DNA from: Paenibacillus amylolyticus
GTDB taxonomy: Bacteria; Bacillota; Bacilli; Paenibacillales; Paenibacillaceae
DNA: 64,000 nt
Assembly (NCBI RefSeq): GCF_001570725.1
Contig: NZ_BCNV01000001.1
Location: 2,418,001 to 2,482,000, forward strand
Direction of reading: 5' to 3'
This document shows positions 16,496 to 24,189 of the stretch, piece after piece. A model generated the notes under the pieces. The model did not search any database and had not been told where the DNA came from. It was given only the letters and a program-made list of their open reading frames with translations. The translations under genes were made by a program, and so were the position numbers. The first letter of the stretch is position 1, and the number at the start of each line of letters is the position of its first letter.

Positions 16496-16725
16496 TTGAT
16501 AGAACTCGATAACAAAGGGGAGAGCAAAGTTGAAGCGAATGCCTTTTGTGAACGTCCAACGGAGTACTATGACGAACGAATTTCTAAAATTGACGAGCAA
16601 ATTTGTGAAATGTTGAAAATTCGGAAGCAGATCTCAAACAACAATCTTGGTTTCCCGCTGAACTTTTTAACTTTACGTTTACTGGTAAATGCTTTACATC
16701 CACTTTGGGAAGCTAATAAACGCTC
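16496..16725 (+). pseudogene. Broken small-protein gene before repeat copy B
   Basis: The first ~52 residues (ending EYYDERISKIDEQICEMLKI then RKQISNNNLGFP) read like the start of a small helical protein resembling the chorismate-mutase-like helix pattern IDEQIxxMLKxRKxISNNN. After GFP the frame no longer looks like the same protein and runs into repeat copy B at 16731. Probably frameshifted and truncated; function unknown. Confidence 0.35.
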
Positions 16726-16730
16726 ATATT

Positions 16731-16857
16731 CATGGCTGAATAGAATCAATCGTACATCTTTGTTATGTACTAAATGACAATACAAACAATATAACATTCG
16801 TGCCAAATGATTGCCTATACCTACCATAGACTCGTGTGAGTGTACAGTAAAGTAAAG
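16731..16857 (+). repeat. 127-bp direct repeat, copy B
   Basis: Same orientation and length as 4836-4962 with about nine mismatches. Unlike copy A it is not followed by a hairpin. The sensor-kinase operon starts 240 bases later. Confidence 0.85.
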
Positions 16858-17024
16858 ATAGTTTCCCGGAGTAAGGAGGTTCCCTTTTCACTATCAACAG
16901 GTTGTTTTTAAGGAAATACATAGTCATTTTTAAGACAGTACATGTTGAGCATGATTCAAGGACCCATTCTGCTGTAAACTATGCTGGAGGTCAGCAATAA
17001 TCCCTTTACAAGATAGGGGTCGGA

Positions 17025-17040
17025 GCGTTAAAGTTAACGC
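17025..17040. promoter_or_regulatory. Palindrome upstream of sensor kinase
   Basis: GCGTTAAAGTTAACGC: perfect 7-base arms around AG, 60 bases before the kinase start. Candidate regulator site; no clear promoter was assigned. Confidence 0.35.
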
Positions 17041-17099
17041 AATTATGGACGGACAATAGATTATAAAAGATAAGATGAGCACCAAAGGAAGGGACGCCC

Positions 17100-18950
17100 A
17101 TGATAAAAAAGTTGAGGTTTCAAAACAAATTGATGTTGAGTTACCTTCTGGCCTGCATCATTCCGCTATTAATTGTAAGCGTATTCATTTTTCATCAGTC
17201 AGCCAAAGGGCTGGAAGAATCCTCACAGGAATTTGCCTCCTTGTATACATCCCAGATCAAGTCCTCATTGAATGAATTTATCAAGGAATATGACAAGATT
17301 ACGAAGTCAGTATTAGTGGAAAACGAATTGATCTACAGGCTCGGAGAAGGGTCAAACATACCCATGAACGATGAGGTTAATCAGCGGGTGGCCGTACAGC
17401 AGCTTCTTATGAGGGTGTCATTGCTCAAATCCGAAATTGGCACTGTAATGCTGATCAGCCGCGATAACAGCGTGTACCAATACACGACTACGACCAGCAG
17501 AGTTGATGAGAGCAGACTGTTATCCCAAGATTGGTACAATCAGCTCCGAAATTCGGATCAGACCTTTTTTATTAGCGGTCTGCACGATCGTTCCTATTAC
17601 GAGGATAAGGGCGCAGGAGCCGTTGTGACGGTGGGAAGAGTACTGTTTAATTCGAAAGGAGCATACGCGGGCATGCTTCTAATCGATCTCGATCCCTTTA
17701 CGCTGCTACAGCTTGAGCATGAGTTTCTGCAAGCTCGTGATAAATATGGCATTAGCGTGATTATAAGCAATGATCGTAGAGAGATTGTTTATCATTCCGA
17801 AGCCGCCAGTGGCCGCATCACATGGGAGCAGGTGCTCCATTCAGGATTCGATCTTACGGGAGACCGTGCAAATAAAGAGCGGATTACTTTATCGGAACAC
17901 ACGGCTCAAGGGGAATTATTCATCAAAACCGAGATTCCTCGCTCCAAATTGCTGCAGAAAATCAATCAGATGAAAGGGCTGACCATGATGGTGATCATGA
18001 CAAGCTGCCTGATTATTTTTCTGATCTCGCTGTGGCTTAGTTATACAATTACAAGACCCATCAAGGCACTTCGAAGAAGCATGAAGCAGGCAGAGGTAGG
18101 TCAATATCTTCCCATAGCGAAAGAACAGACCAGTGATGAAATTGGAAGTCTGGTATACAGCTACAACAAAATGATAATCACGATCAAAACGTTAATAGAA
18201 GAGGTATACGTGGCAGAAATCAAGCAGCGGCAGGCCAAGTACCTCGCCCTTCAGCATCAGATTAACCCCCATATGCTTTACAATACCTTGGAATCCATTC
18301 GGATGAAGGCAATGGTAAAAGATGACGAGGATACGGCAGGGATGATTAAAATTCTGGCTCGAATGTTCCGGTTAACGCTTGGGAAAGAAGGAAGGCATCA
18401 TTCGATTAAGCATGAACTGGAGTACACAGGCAACTATCTGCAGCTACAAAACATACGATTCGATGATATGTTCACATTGGCAGTCAACATGCCGGATGAA
18501 ATGCTGGAGTGCAGCATCATTCCGTTGGTATTTCAGCCTATTGTGGAAAATAGCATCCATCATGGTTTTGCAGGCTACAGCCAGGCATTATGTATCAAAA
18601 TCGAGGGAAGCTGGACGGAACACGGGGAGATACTGATCCGAATTTCAGACAATGGGACCGGAATGTCGCCGGAGAAATGGACAGAACTGAATTCGCTGCT
18701 GGAACAGGCGGCTTCAAACAGATACAGCCTTGAAAACCAAGATGACATTGGAGAGAACGGTCTGGGACTGACCAATATTGCAGAACGAATTAAGCTCCAT
18801 TATGGAGATTCATATTACATTAAGGTGCTATCTGGTATCGAGAATGGCACGACCATCGAAATTCGGATTCCGGGCATAGTCAACCCTGAGCAGATAAGTT
18901 TCGATGCAAAAGAGGAAGGTGATAGAAATGAAACTGATTTTGGTAGATGA
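17100..18950 (+). CDS. YesM-type sensor histidine kinase
   Basis: 616 residues. Transmembrane helix ~12-32, large extracellular Cache-like sensor to ~290, second helix ~296-318, HAMP ~318-372, then the His_kinase (PF06580) region with His391 in INPHMLYNTLESI and a HATPase with VENSIHHGF, DNGTGM and GLGLTNI boxes. The usual motif is PHFLYNT; here Met replaces Phe next to the His. GGAAGG precedes the ATG. It overlaps the response regulator gene by 23 bases, so they are one pair. Such pairs sense extracellular oligosaccharides and switch on the adjacent ABC importer. A cre-like site lies inside its first codons. Confidence 0.92.
   Translation: MIKKLRFQNKLMLSYLLACIIPLLIVSVFIFHQSAKGLEESSQEFASLYTSQIKSSLNEFIKEYDKITKSVLVENELIYRLGEGSNIPMNDEVNQRVAVQQLLMRVSLLKSEIGTVMLISRDNSVYQYTTTTSRVDESRLLSQDWYNQLRNSDQTFFISGLHDRSYYEDKGAGAVVTVGRVLFNSKGAYAGMLLIDLDPFTLLQLEHEFLQARDKYGISVIISNDRREIVYHSEAASGRITWEQVLHSGFDLTGDRANKERITLSEHTAQGELFIKTEIPRSKLLQKINQMKGLTMMVIMTSCLIIFLISLWLSYTITRPIKALRRSMKQAEVGQYLPIAKEQTSDEIGSLVYSYNKMIITIKTLIEEVYVAEIKQRQAKYLALQHQINPHMLYNTLESIRMKAMVKDDEDTAGMIKILARMFRLTLGKEGRHHSIKHELEYTGNYLQLQNIRFDDMFTLAVNMPDEMLECSIIPLVFQPIVENSIHHGFAGYSQALCIKIEGSWTEHGEILIRISDNGTGMSPEKWTELNSLLEQAASNRYSLENQDDIGENGLGLTNIAERIKLHYGDSYYIKVLSGIENGTTIEIRIPGIVNPEQISFDAKEEGDRNETDFGR
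17174..17187 (+). promoter_or_regulatory. cre-like site inside kinase coding region
   Basis: TGTAAGCGTATTCA matches the catabolite-responsive element TGNAARCGNWWWCA completely. It lies 74 bases into the gene, where CcpA could act as a roadblock, or it may be chance in codons of a membrane helix. Confidence 0.45.
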
Positions 18951-20511
18951 TGAAAAAGGGATCTTGGAAGGACTTAAAAAGATGATAGATCGCTATATTC
19001 CGGAATGTGAAGTGGTCGGAACAGCTTACAATGGGTGTGAAGGCTTCGAGCTGATTCAAAAATGGCAGCCGGACATCGTTATTACCGATATTCGAATGCC
19101 ACAGGCTGGTGGACTGGAAATGATCCAAATGCTCAAAGAGGTCGACATTCAGAGCAAATTCATTTTGCTAAGTGGATATGCGGACTTTGAATATGCCCGG
19201 AAAGGCATGCAGCTGGGTGTGAACTTTTACATCAATAAGCCGGTTGAGGAACAGGAACTGCGTGACTGTGTTTGTCAGGTCATGGATACAATTCGCTTAG
19301 AGCGAAGCAAAGTCCAGGAAATGCATGCACTAAAAATGGCATCATATCACCGCATGCAGGAAGATGGATTACGAGATATTCTGGATATGGGTAACGACCA
19401 TACCGAAATTGCAGAGGAACTCCTAAGGATTGGATGCATGCCTGAGAAGGATGCACGATTCGCATGTATCTTGATTGAAATCCGCAGTAAGGCAGACGGT
19501 CTGAAAGAGCTCGGATTTGATCCTGTATTTAGGCAGATTGATCTGGTCTTCAGACAATACGGTAGTGTGTATCGTTTTCGCTATACGGGTGCACAAATTG
19601 CAGTAATCGTGATGCACGGTGGAGCTTTGGAGATCAGAGATATGGTTAGCACGGTACAGCGCCTTCATGAGGTTCTGTTCAGACAACTGGACGTCTCCAG
19701 CGTGATTGGCATCGGCAGCGTTCAGAATCAGCCTGGTGGTATTAGCCAATCCTTTGAAGAGGCGCGAAATGCCCTCAGCTATCAAGTGATCAAGGGCGCA
19801 GAGCCCGTCATTTCGTTTACCCAGATCATGAATCTGACAGGGAAAAGCGAGCTGGTTACAGAGCAGATGATCACGGACCTGGAGGCAGCCATCGACAACA
19901 TGGATCAAAGGGAAAGCGTGGAAATGATCCATCGGATCTTTAGAAAAATAGAAGCTGAACCAGGTTTCAGTCCGGCAGATCTCCAGCTGCAATGCTTGAA
20001 CATCCTTTTGCTTAGCATTCGGAAAGTATCTTTTCAGCAGCTTCAGCAGAACAGGTTGTTAAGTCGTCAGCTGTTATCTTTGGAAGGTATTTCACGGTTT
20101 AAGACGCTAGCGTCTCTGGAACAATGGATGGTGGAAGTAATTAGTGGAATCATTGGATTTTTGCTGGAACAACGTACTTCCAAGAAAAAGGATATGATCT
20201 CAGCGATCAAGGAATATGTCACAGACCATTATGATGAACCTATCAGCCTGGCCGAATTAGCTGCCCGCTTTTATATGAACCCGTATTACCTAAGCCAATA
20301 TTTCAAACAAAAGACAGGTGAAACATATTTGAATTTTTTGACCCACATACGGATCAGCAAAGCGAAGGAATTGCTTGAACAGACAGATTTGAAGGTGTAC
20401 GAAATCTGTCATAAGGTAGGCTATTCGGATGCGCAGCATTTTGCACGCATGTTCGAAAAATGGACCGGATTCAAGCCAAGGGATTATCGGAAAAGTCTTG
20501 CAAAACAATAA
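18928..20511 (+). CDS. YesN-type response regulator with AraC DNA-binding domain
   Basis: 527 residues. Receiver domain 1-120 starting MKLILVDDE with phospho-acceptor Asp54 in VITDIRMPQ and a conserved Lys in INKPVE; a long middle region; C-terminal AraC helix-turn-helix pair ~425-525 (ISLAELAARFYMNPYYLSQY and GYSDAQHFARMFEKWTGFKP). ATG 18928 is chosen because AGGAAGG lies 8 bases upstream; an ATG at 18904 lacks a site. Phosphorylated by the overlapping kinase, it should activate the importer genes starting at 20662. A terminator follows it, so the importer has its own promoter. Confidence 0.92.
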   Translation: MKLILVDDEKGILEGLKKMIDRYIPECEVVGTAYNGCEGFELIQKWQPDIVITDIRMPQAGGLEMIQMLKEVDIQSKFILLSGYADFEYARKGMQLGVNFYINKPVEEQELRDCVCQVMDTIRLERSKVQEMHALKMASYHRMQEDGLRDILDMGNDHTEIAEELLRIGCMPEKDARFACILIEIRSKADGLKELGFDPVFRQIDLVFRQYGSVYRFRYTGAQIAVIVMHGGALEIRDMVSTVQRLHEVLFRQLDVSSVIGIGSVQNQPGGISQSFEEARNALSYQVIKGAEPVISFTQIMNLTGKSELVTEQMITDLEAAIDNMDQRESVEMIHRIFRKIEAEPGFSPADLQLQCLNILLLSIRKVSFQQLQQNRLLSRQLLSLEGISRFKTLASLEQWMVEVISGIIGFLLEQRTSKKKDMISAIKEYVTDHYDEPISLAELAARFYMNPYYLSQYFKQKTGETYLNFLTHIRISKAKELLEQTDLKVYEICHKVGYSDAQHFARMFEKWTGFKPRDYRKSLAKQ

Positions 20512-20519
20512 TAATCAAG

Positions 20520-20556
20520 GATGCCACTTCATAACGAAGTGGCATTCTTTTTCTTA
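20520..20556 (+). terminator. Terminator after response regulator
   Basis: ATGCCACTTC / GAAGTGGCAT perfect 10-bp stem, loop ATAAC, tail TCTTTTTCTT. Confidence 0.85.
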
Positions 20557-20622
20557 AAAATCACTTGTTTTAACTTAAAAATGCCTAATTGAGTGAGGGT
20601 TATTCTGGCTGTATAGTTATAT

Positions 20623-20636
20623 TGTAAGCGGATTCA
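20623..20636 (+). promoter_or_regulatory. cre site before first ABC importer
   Basis: TGTAAGCGGATTCA fits the CcpA consensus TGNAARCGNWWWCA at all positions, 26 bases before the permease start; expected to give glucose repression. Confidence 0.65.
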
Positions 20637-20661
20637 TTAGAGAATACTGGGGGTGGATAAG

Positions 20662-21567
20662 TTGAAGGCTTTTGCGTTTCATCGAATGAAAGTGTATTGG
20701 CCGCTATACGTGATGGCTATTCCGGGTATTGTTTTTCTCATTGTGTTTAAATTTGTCCCGCTGGGCGGTGCAATCATTGCTTTCAAGGATTACTCGGTAT
20801 TTCAAGGGTTCGGAGACAGTCCGTGGGTAGGACTCAAACATTTTAAAACCTTAATCGAACATCCCGATTTTGCGAGGGTATTTGGAAATACGCTAATGCT
20901 CGGATTTTTGAAACTTGTGTTGGTTTTTCCGGTGCCTGTATTACTGGCTCTGATGATTAACGAGATTCGTAAATCGGCGTTAAAAAAAGGAATTCAAACC
21001 GCACTATATATCCCACATTTTTTATCTTGGGTTATCGTGGGCGGAATCTTGTTTGATTTCTTTTCTTTAAGCGGATTGTTCAATATCGTTATTGGTTGGT
21101 TTGGTCTGGATCCTGTACTGGCCATGCAGGAGAGTGACTATTTCAGACCCATCTATGCCATCTCGTCCATCTGGAGAGACGCCGGGTGGGGAACTGTGGT
21201 GTATATGGCAGCAATTAGCGCGGTTGACCCGCAACTCTACGAATCAGCAATGATTGATGGTGCATCAAAACTAAGGCAGATCCGCCATATCACGTTCCCG
21301 CTGCTCTTACCAACCGTGCTTGTGCTTTTCCTGCTCGAAATCGGTAACTTCCTGGATCTCGGATTTGATCAGGTATTTAATATGCTCACCCCAATGACGT
21401 ACAGTGTGGGAGATATTTTGGATACCTACGTGTTCCGGACCGGTATTCAGCAAGGGCAGTATAGTTTCGCGACAGCGGTCGGATTATTTCAGTCGGTAAT
21501 TGGCTTTATCCTGGTATTTGTATTTAATAAACTGTCCAAAAAAGTGTCGGATGGGGGGCTTTGGTAA
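20662..21567 (+). CDS. LplB-type sugar ABC transporter permease
   Basis: About 301 residues, six hydrophobic segments, with the EAA loop ESAMIDGASKLRQIRHITFP (~193-212) that docks to the ATPase. Family: LplB/YtcP-like permeases of CUT1 oligosaccharide importers, as in B. subtilis YesP. TTG 20662 is preferred; an in-frame GTG at 20653 lies inside the G-rich ribosome site. No ATP-binding subunit is encoded nearby, so a shared MsmX-like ATPase is expected. It is followed two bases later by the partner permease. Confidence 0.9.
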   Translation: MKAFAFHRMKVYWPLYVMAIPGIVFLIVFKFVPLGGAIIAFKDYSVFQGFGDSPWVGLKHFKTLIEHPDFARVFGNTLMLGFLKLVLVFPVPVLLALMINEIRKSALKKGIQTALYIPHFLSWVIVGGILFDFFSLSGLFNIVIGWFGLDPVLAMQESDYFRPIYAISSIWRDAGWGTVVYMAAISAVDPQLYESAMIDGASKLRQIRHITFPLLLPTVLVLFLLEIGNFLDLGFDQVFNMLTPMTYSVGDILDTYVFRTGIQQGQYSFATAVGLFQSVIGFILVFVFNKLSKKVSDGGLW

Positions 21568-21569
21568 AA

Positions 21570-22439
21570 ATGGTTGAAGCGAAAAGAGAGCGAGCATTTG
21601 TTACCGGGGTTACCATTTTTCTCATCCTGTTTTCCATTGCGGCCATTATTCCGCTACTGTCTGTGATTTCCACCTCATTCAGTTCCAAAAGCGTCGTGGA
21701 CATGAACCTGGTGACACTGTGGCCAAAGGAATTTACGCTAGATTCATGGAAATACATCATTGATCGTCCGGATCTATGGAGGTCCTTCTTTCTGACAGTA
21801 GGTACGACCGTGATAGGAACGGTACTAGCTCTATTGATGACGGCCTTGTTCGCGTATCCACTGTCGAAGTCAGAGTTCCGATGGGGCTCCGTGATCATGG
21901 TATGCGTTGTGATTGCAATGATCTTCAAAGCGCCGATCGTTCCTTATTTCCTGACGGTCCGCAGTATTGGACTCTATGATAATCCACTGGTCCTGATCTT
22001 GCCCCATATTCTGAATCCATTTAATTTGATCATCATGAGAACCTTTTTCAAACAATTTCCCAAAGAGCTGGAGGAAGCAGCCTTTCTTGAAGGCTGTGGA
22101 TATTTCCGAATGCTGTTCCATTTCGTTCTTCCCTTATCCAAAGCTGTAATGGCAACCCTCGCCTTATTTTATGGTGTGGTGTTATGGAATCAGTTTCAGC
22201 ATCCGTTATTTTTTCTACAGGATACCAACTGGTTTCCGCTGCAGATCAAGATTAGGCAGTTTATTACCGACGATAGCGTTATGATGGCAGGCGCAGCCTC
22301 AACGGTGGACCTGAATTACAATGAGCGGACATTGAGAGCAGCAACCGTCATTTTTGCGATCATTCCGATCATCATTGTGTATCCCTTCCTGCAAAAGTAT
22401 TTTGTCAAAGGAGCCATGCTTGGCTCTGTGAAGGGCTGA
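21570..22439 (+). CDS. YtcP-type sugar ABC transporter permease
   Basis: 289 residues, six hydrophobic segments, with the EAA loop KELEEAAFLEGCGYFRMLFH and the family's C-terminal ending FVKGAMLGSVKG. It forms the heterodimeric channel with the LplB-type subunit. ATG 21570 is chosen over TTG 21561 because GGGG sits 13 bases upstream of it and the TTG would overlap the previous stop region. Operon member with the binding lipoprotein 60 bases downstream. Confidence 0.9.
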   Translation: MVEAKRERAFVTGVTIFLILFSIAAIIPLLSVISTSFSSKSVVDMNLVTLWPKEFTLDSWKYIIDRPDLWRSFFLTVGTTVIGTVLALLMTALFAYPLSKSEFRWGSVIMVCVVIAMIFKAPIVPYFLTVRSIGLYDNPLVLILPHILNPFNLIIMRTFFKQFPKELEEAAFLEGCGYFRMLFHFVLPLSKAVMATLALFYGVVLWNQFQHPLFFLQDTNWFPLQIKIRQFITDDSVMMAGAASTVDLNYNERTLRAATVIFAIIPIIIVYPFLQKYFVKGAMLGSVKG

Positions 22440-22501
22440 TCTCGTTTTATCAATGAACAGATGAATCTACAAGAATAACAGGGATTGAAAGGGGATTAGC
22501 T

Positions 22502-24073
22502 ATGATTCTGAAAAAGTTGGGTTTAATGATGGCTGCAGGTGTTCTGGCGATAAGCACAATAACCGGCTGTAATTCAAGCTCTACGGGTGATTCTTCCGCT
22601 GCTGGCCAGACTTCGGCCAATGAGGATGGAACAGTCGATATCGAAGTATGGGGAACGAACATCGGTTATAAACCGATTACCAAGGGCAGTCAGTTGTATG
22701 AGTTTTATAAGGAAAAACTAGGCGTGGGCGTGATTCATCCTTATGTTGAATGGAACGGAGGCACCAACTATCTAAACCAGTTGAACCTGAAAATCGCTGC
22801 CAATGAAATGCCTGACTTGTTCATACCTCAGCAGGGCATTGAAGACAGTTTGGCTAAAAATGGTGCCATTGCCGACCTGACTGACCTGCTGCCTAAATAT
22901 GCGCCAAATGTATGGGAAGCCATTCCGCAGGAGATGTGGGATGTTGTCAAAGCCAACGATCCTACAGGTCAGGGAAGAATCTACTACATTCCTGGGGTTG
23001 TGGAATACGGAAGATACGCGGGCATGATCCGTCAGGATTGGCTCGATCAACTGGGTCTGACGATGCCGAAGACGCAGGAGGAATATGTTAAGGTGCTCGA
23101 AGCATTTCGGGATAAGGATCCTAACGGCAACGGCCAGAAGGATGAGCTTCCTACCGGGGGGAGGGAGCAGGCCCGGTGGATGGACCATCTGTTTGCCATG
23201 TACGGGGTAGCGATGTTCGAAGGCTATCCGGAGTGGGATATATACGACGGCGAGCTGACTTACTCCGCCGTGACTCCGAATATGAGGGCAGCTCTGGAAT
23301 TCGCATCTAAGCTGTATAAGGAAGGTTTAATCGACAAGGAATCACTTCTGAACACGAAGGATAAGTGGGATGGCAAAATTCAATCTGACAAGGTAGGGAA
23401 CTATTTTCACTGGGTCGAGCATGGCAATTTGATTTTGGAAAACCTGGAGAAGAACACAGGCGTAAAGGCTAACTTTACCGTACTCCCTGTACCGGAAGTT
23501 GAAGGATACGAAGGTTTCTACACAATGAAGAGATTTGCACCTCCGCAGTGGGTCATCAAGAACAATAAGGATGAGAACAAGCTGATGGCTACCCTGAAGC
23601 TGCTGAACAATATGTATGACAAAAAGAACTGGAAGGATCTGTTCCTGGGCGTGGAAGGCATGCACTATGAGATGAAAGACGGCAAAGCCGTTAAACTTCC
23701 CGATGACAAGAGCAGTCAGGAAAATCAACTTTTGAATCCATATTCGACTTTGGCGACACTTGATTTTACGATAGACCTCTTTAACAGTACGTCATCAGAA
23801 GATGGTCAATGGGCGATCGACCAGGTGACCCGTAATATGCAGGAAGCCCAGAAATACGCGAAAGTCATTGCCGGTGATGGTATGCCAGCCAGCGTGTATG
23901 ACAGCTTCCCGGACATAAATAATCGAACGCTATACGTGGAATACGCCACGAAAATCATTCTGGGACAGTACCCAATCAGCAAGTTTGATGAGTTTGTAGA
24001 TAAATGGAATGCATCGGGCGGGGAAGAGGTGACCAAGCGCGCAAGAGAGTGGTATGCCAAGGTACAGAAATAA
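22502..24073 (+). CDS. Extracellular sugar-binding lipoprotein of ABC importer
   Basis: 523 residues. Lipoprotein signal with lipobox ITGC (Cys23), Ser-rich linker, then a CUT1-type solute-binding fold typical of LplA/YtcQ (RQDWLDQLGLTMPKTQEEYV and the Ca-binding-like DPNGNGQKDE loop). It sits on the outer face of the membrane and delivers an oligosaccharide, probably a pectin or rhamnogalacturonan fragment given the neighbouring enzymes, to the two permeases upstream. AAAGGGG precedes the ATG. Confidence 0.92.
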   Translation: MILKKLGLMMAAGVLAISTITGCNSSSTGDSSAAGQTSANEDGTVDIEVWGTNIGYKPITKGSQLYEFYKEKLGVGVIHPYVEWNGGTNYLNQLNLKIAANEMPDLFIPQQGIEDSLAKNGAIADLTDLLPKYAPNVWEAIPQEMWDVVKANDPTGQGRIYYIPGVVEYGRYAGMIRQDWLDQLGLTMPKTQEEYVKVLEAFRDKDPNGNGQKDELPTGGREQARWMDHLFAMYGVAMFEGYPEWDIYDGELTYSAVTPNMRAALEFASKLYKEGLIDKESLLNTKDKWDGKIQSDKVGNYFHWVEHGNLILENLEKNTGVKANFTVLPVPEVEGYEGFYTMKRFAPPQWVIKNNKDENKLMATLKLLNNMYDKKNWKDLFLGVEGMHYEMKDGKAVKLPDDKSSQENQLLNPYSTLATLDFTIDLFNSTSSEDGQWAIDQVTRNMQEAQKYAKVIAGDGMPASVYDSFPDINNRTLYVEYATKIILGQYPISKFDEFVDKWNASGGEEVTKRAREWYAKVQK

Positions 24074-24088
24074 TGGATTAACGAAGAT

Positions 24089-24124
24089 ATTCGCCCGCAT
24101 TTTGTTGAAAGCGGGCGAATTTTA
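24089..24124 (+). terminator. Terminator/attenuator between lipoprotein and GH106-like gene
   Basis: ATTCGCCCGC / GCGGGCGAAT 10-bp GC-rich stem with TTTTAA tail. It may only lower expression of the enzyme gene 66 bases downstream. Confidence 0.75.
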
Positions 24125-24189
24125 ATAGGGATCTGACGTGCAGGGTACGAATCTACGGATTGAAATAGAAGCCAGACCAGGAGGAAATC

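Noticed and set aside
19423..19992. 189-codon minus-strand frame in the response regulator
   Set aside because: Antisense to a conserved domain protein; no start signal or family pattern.
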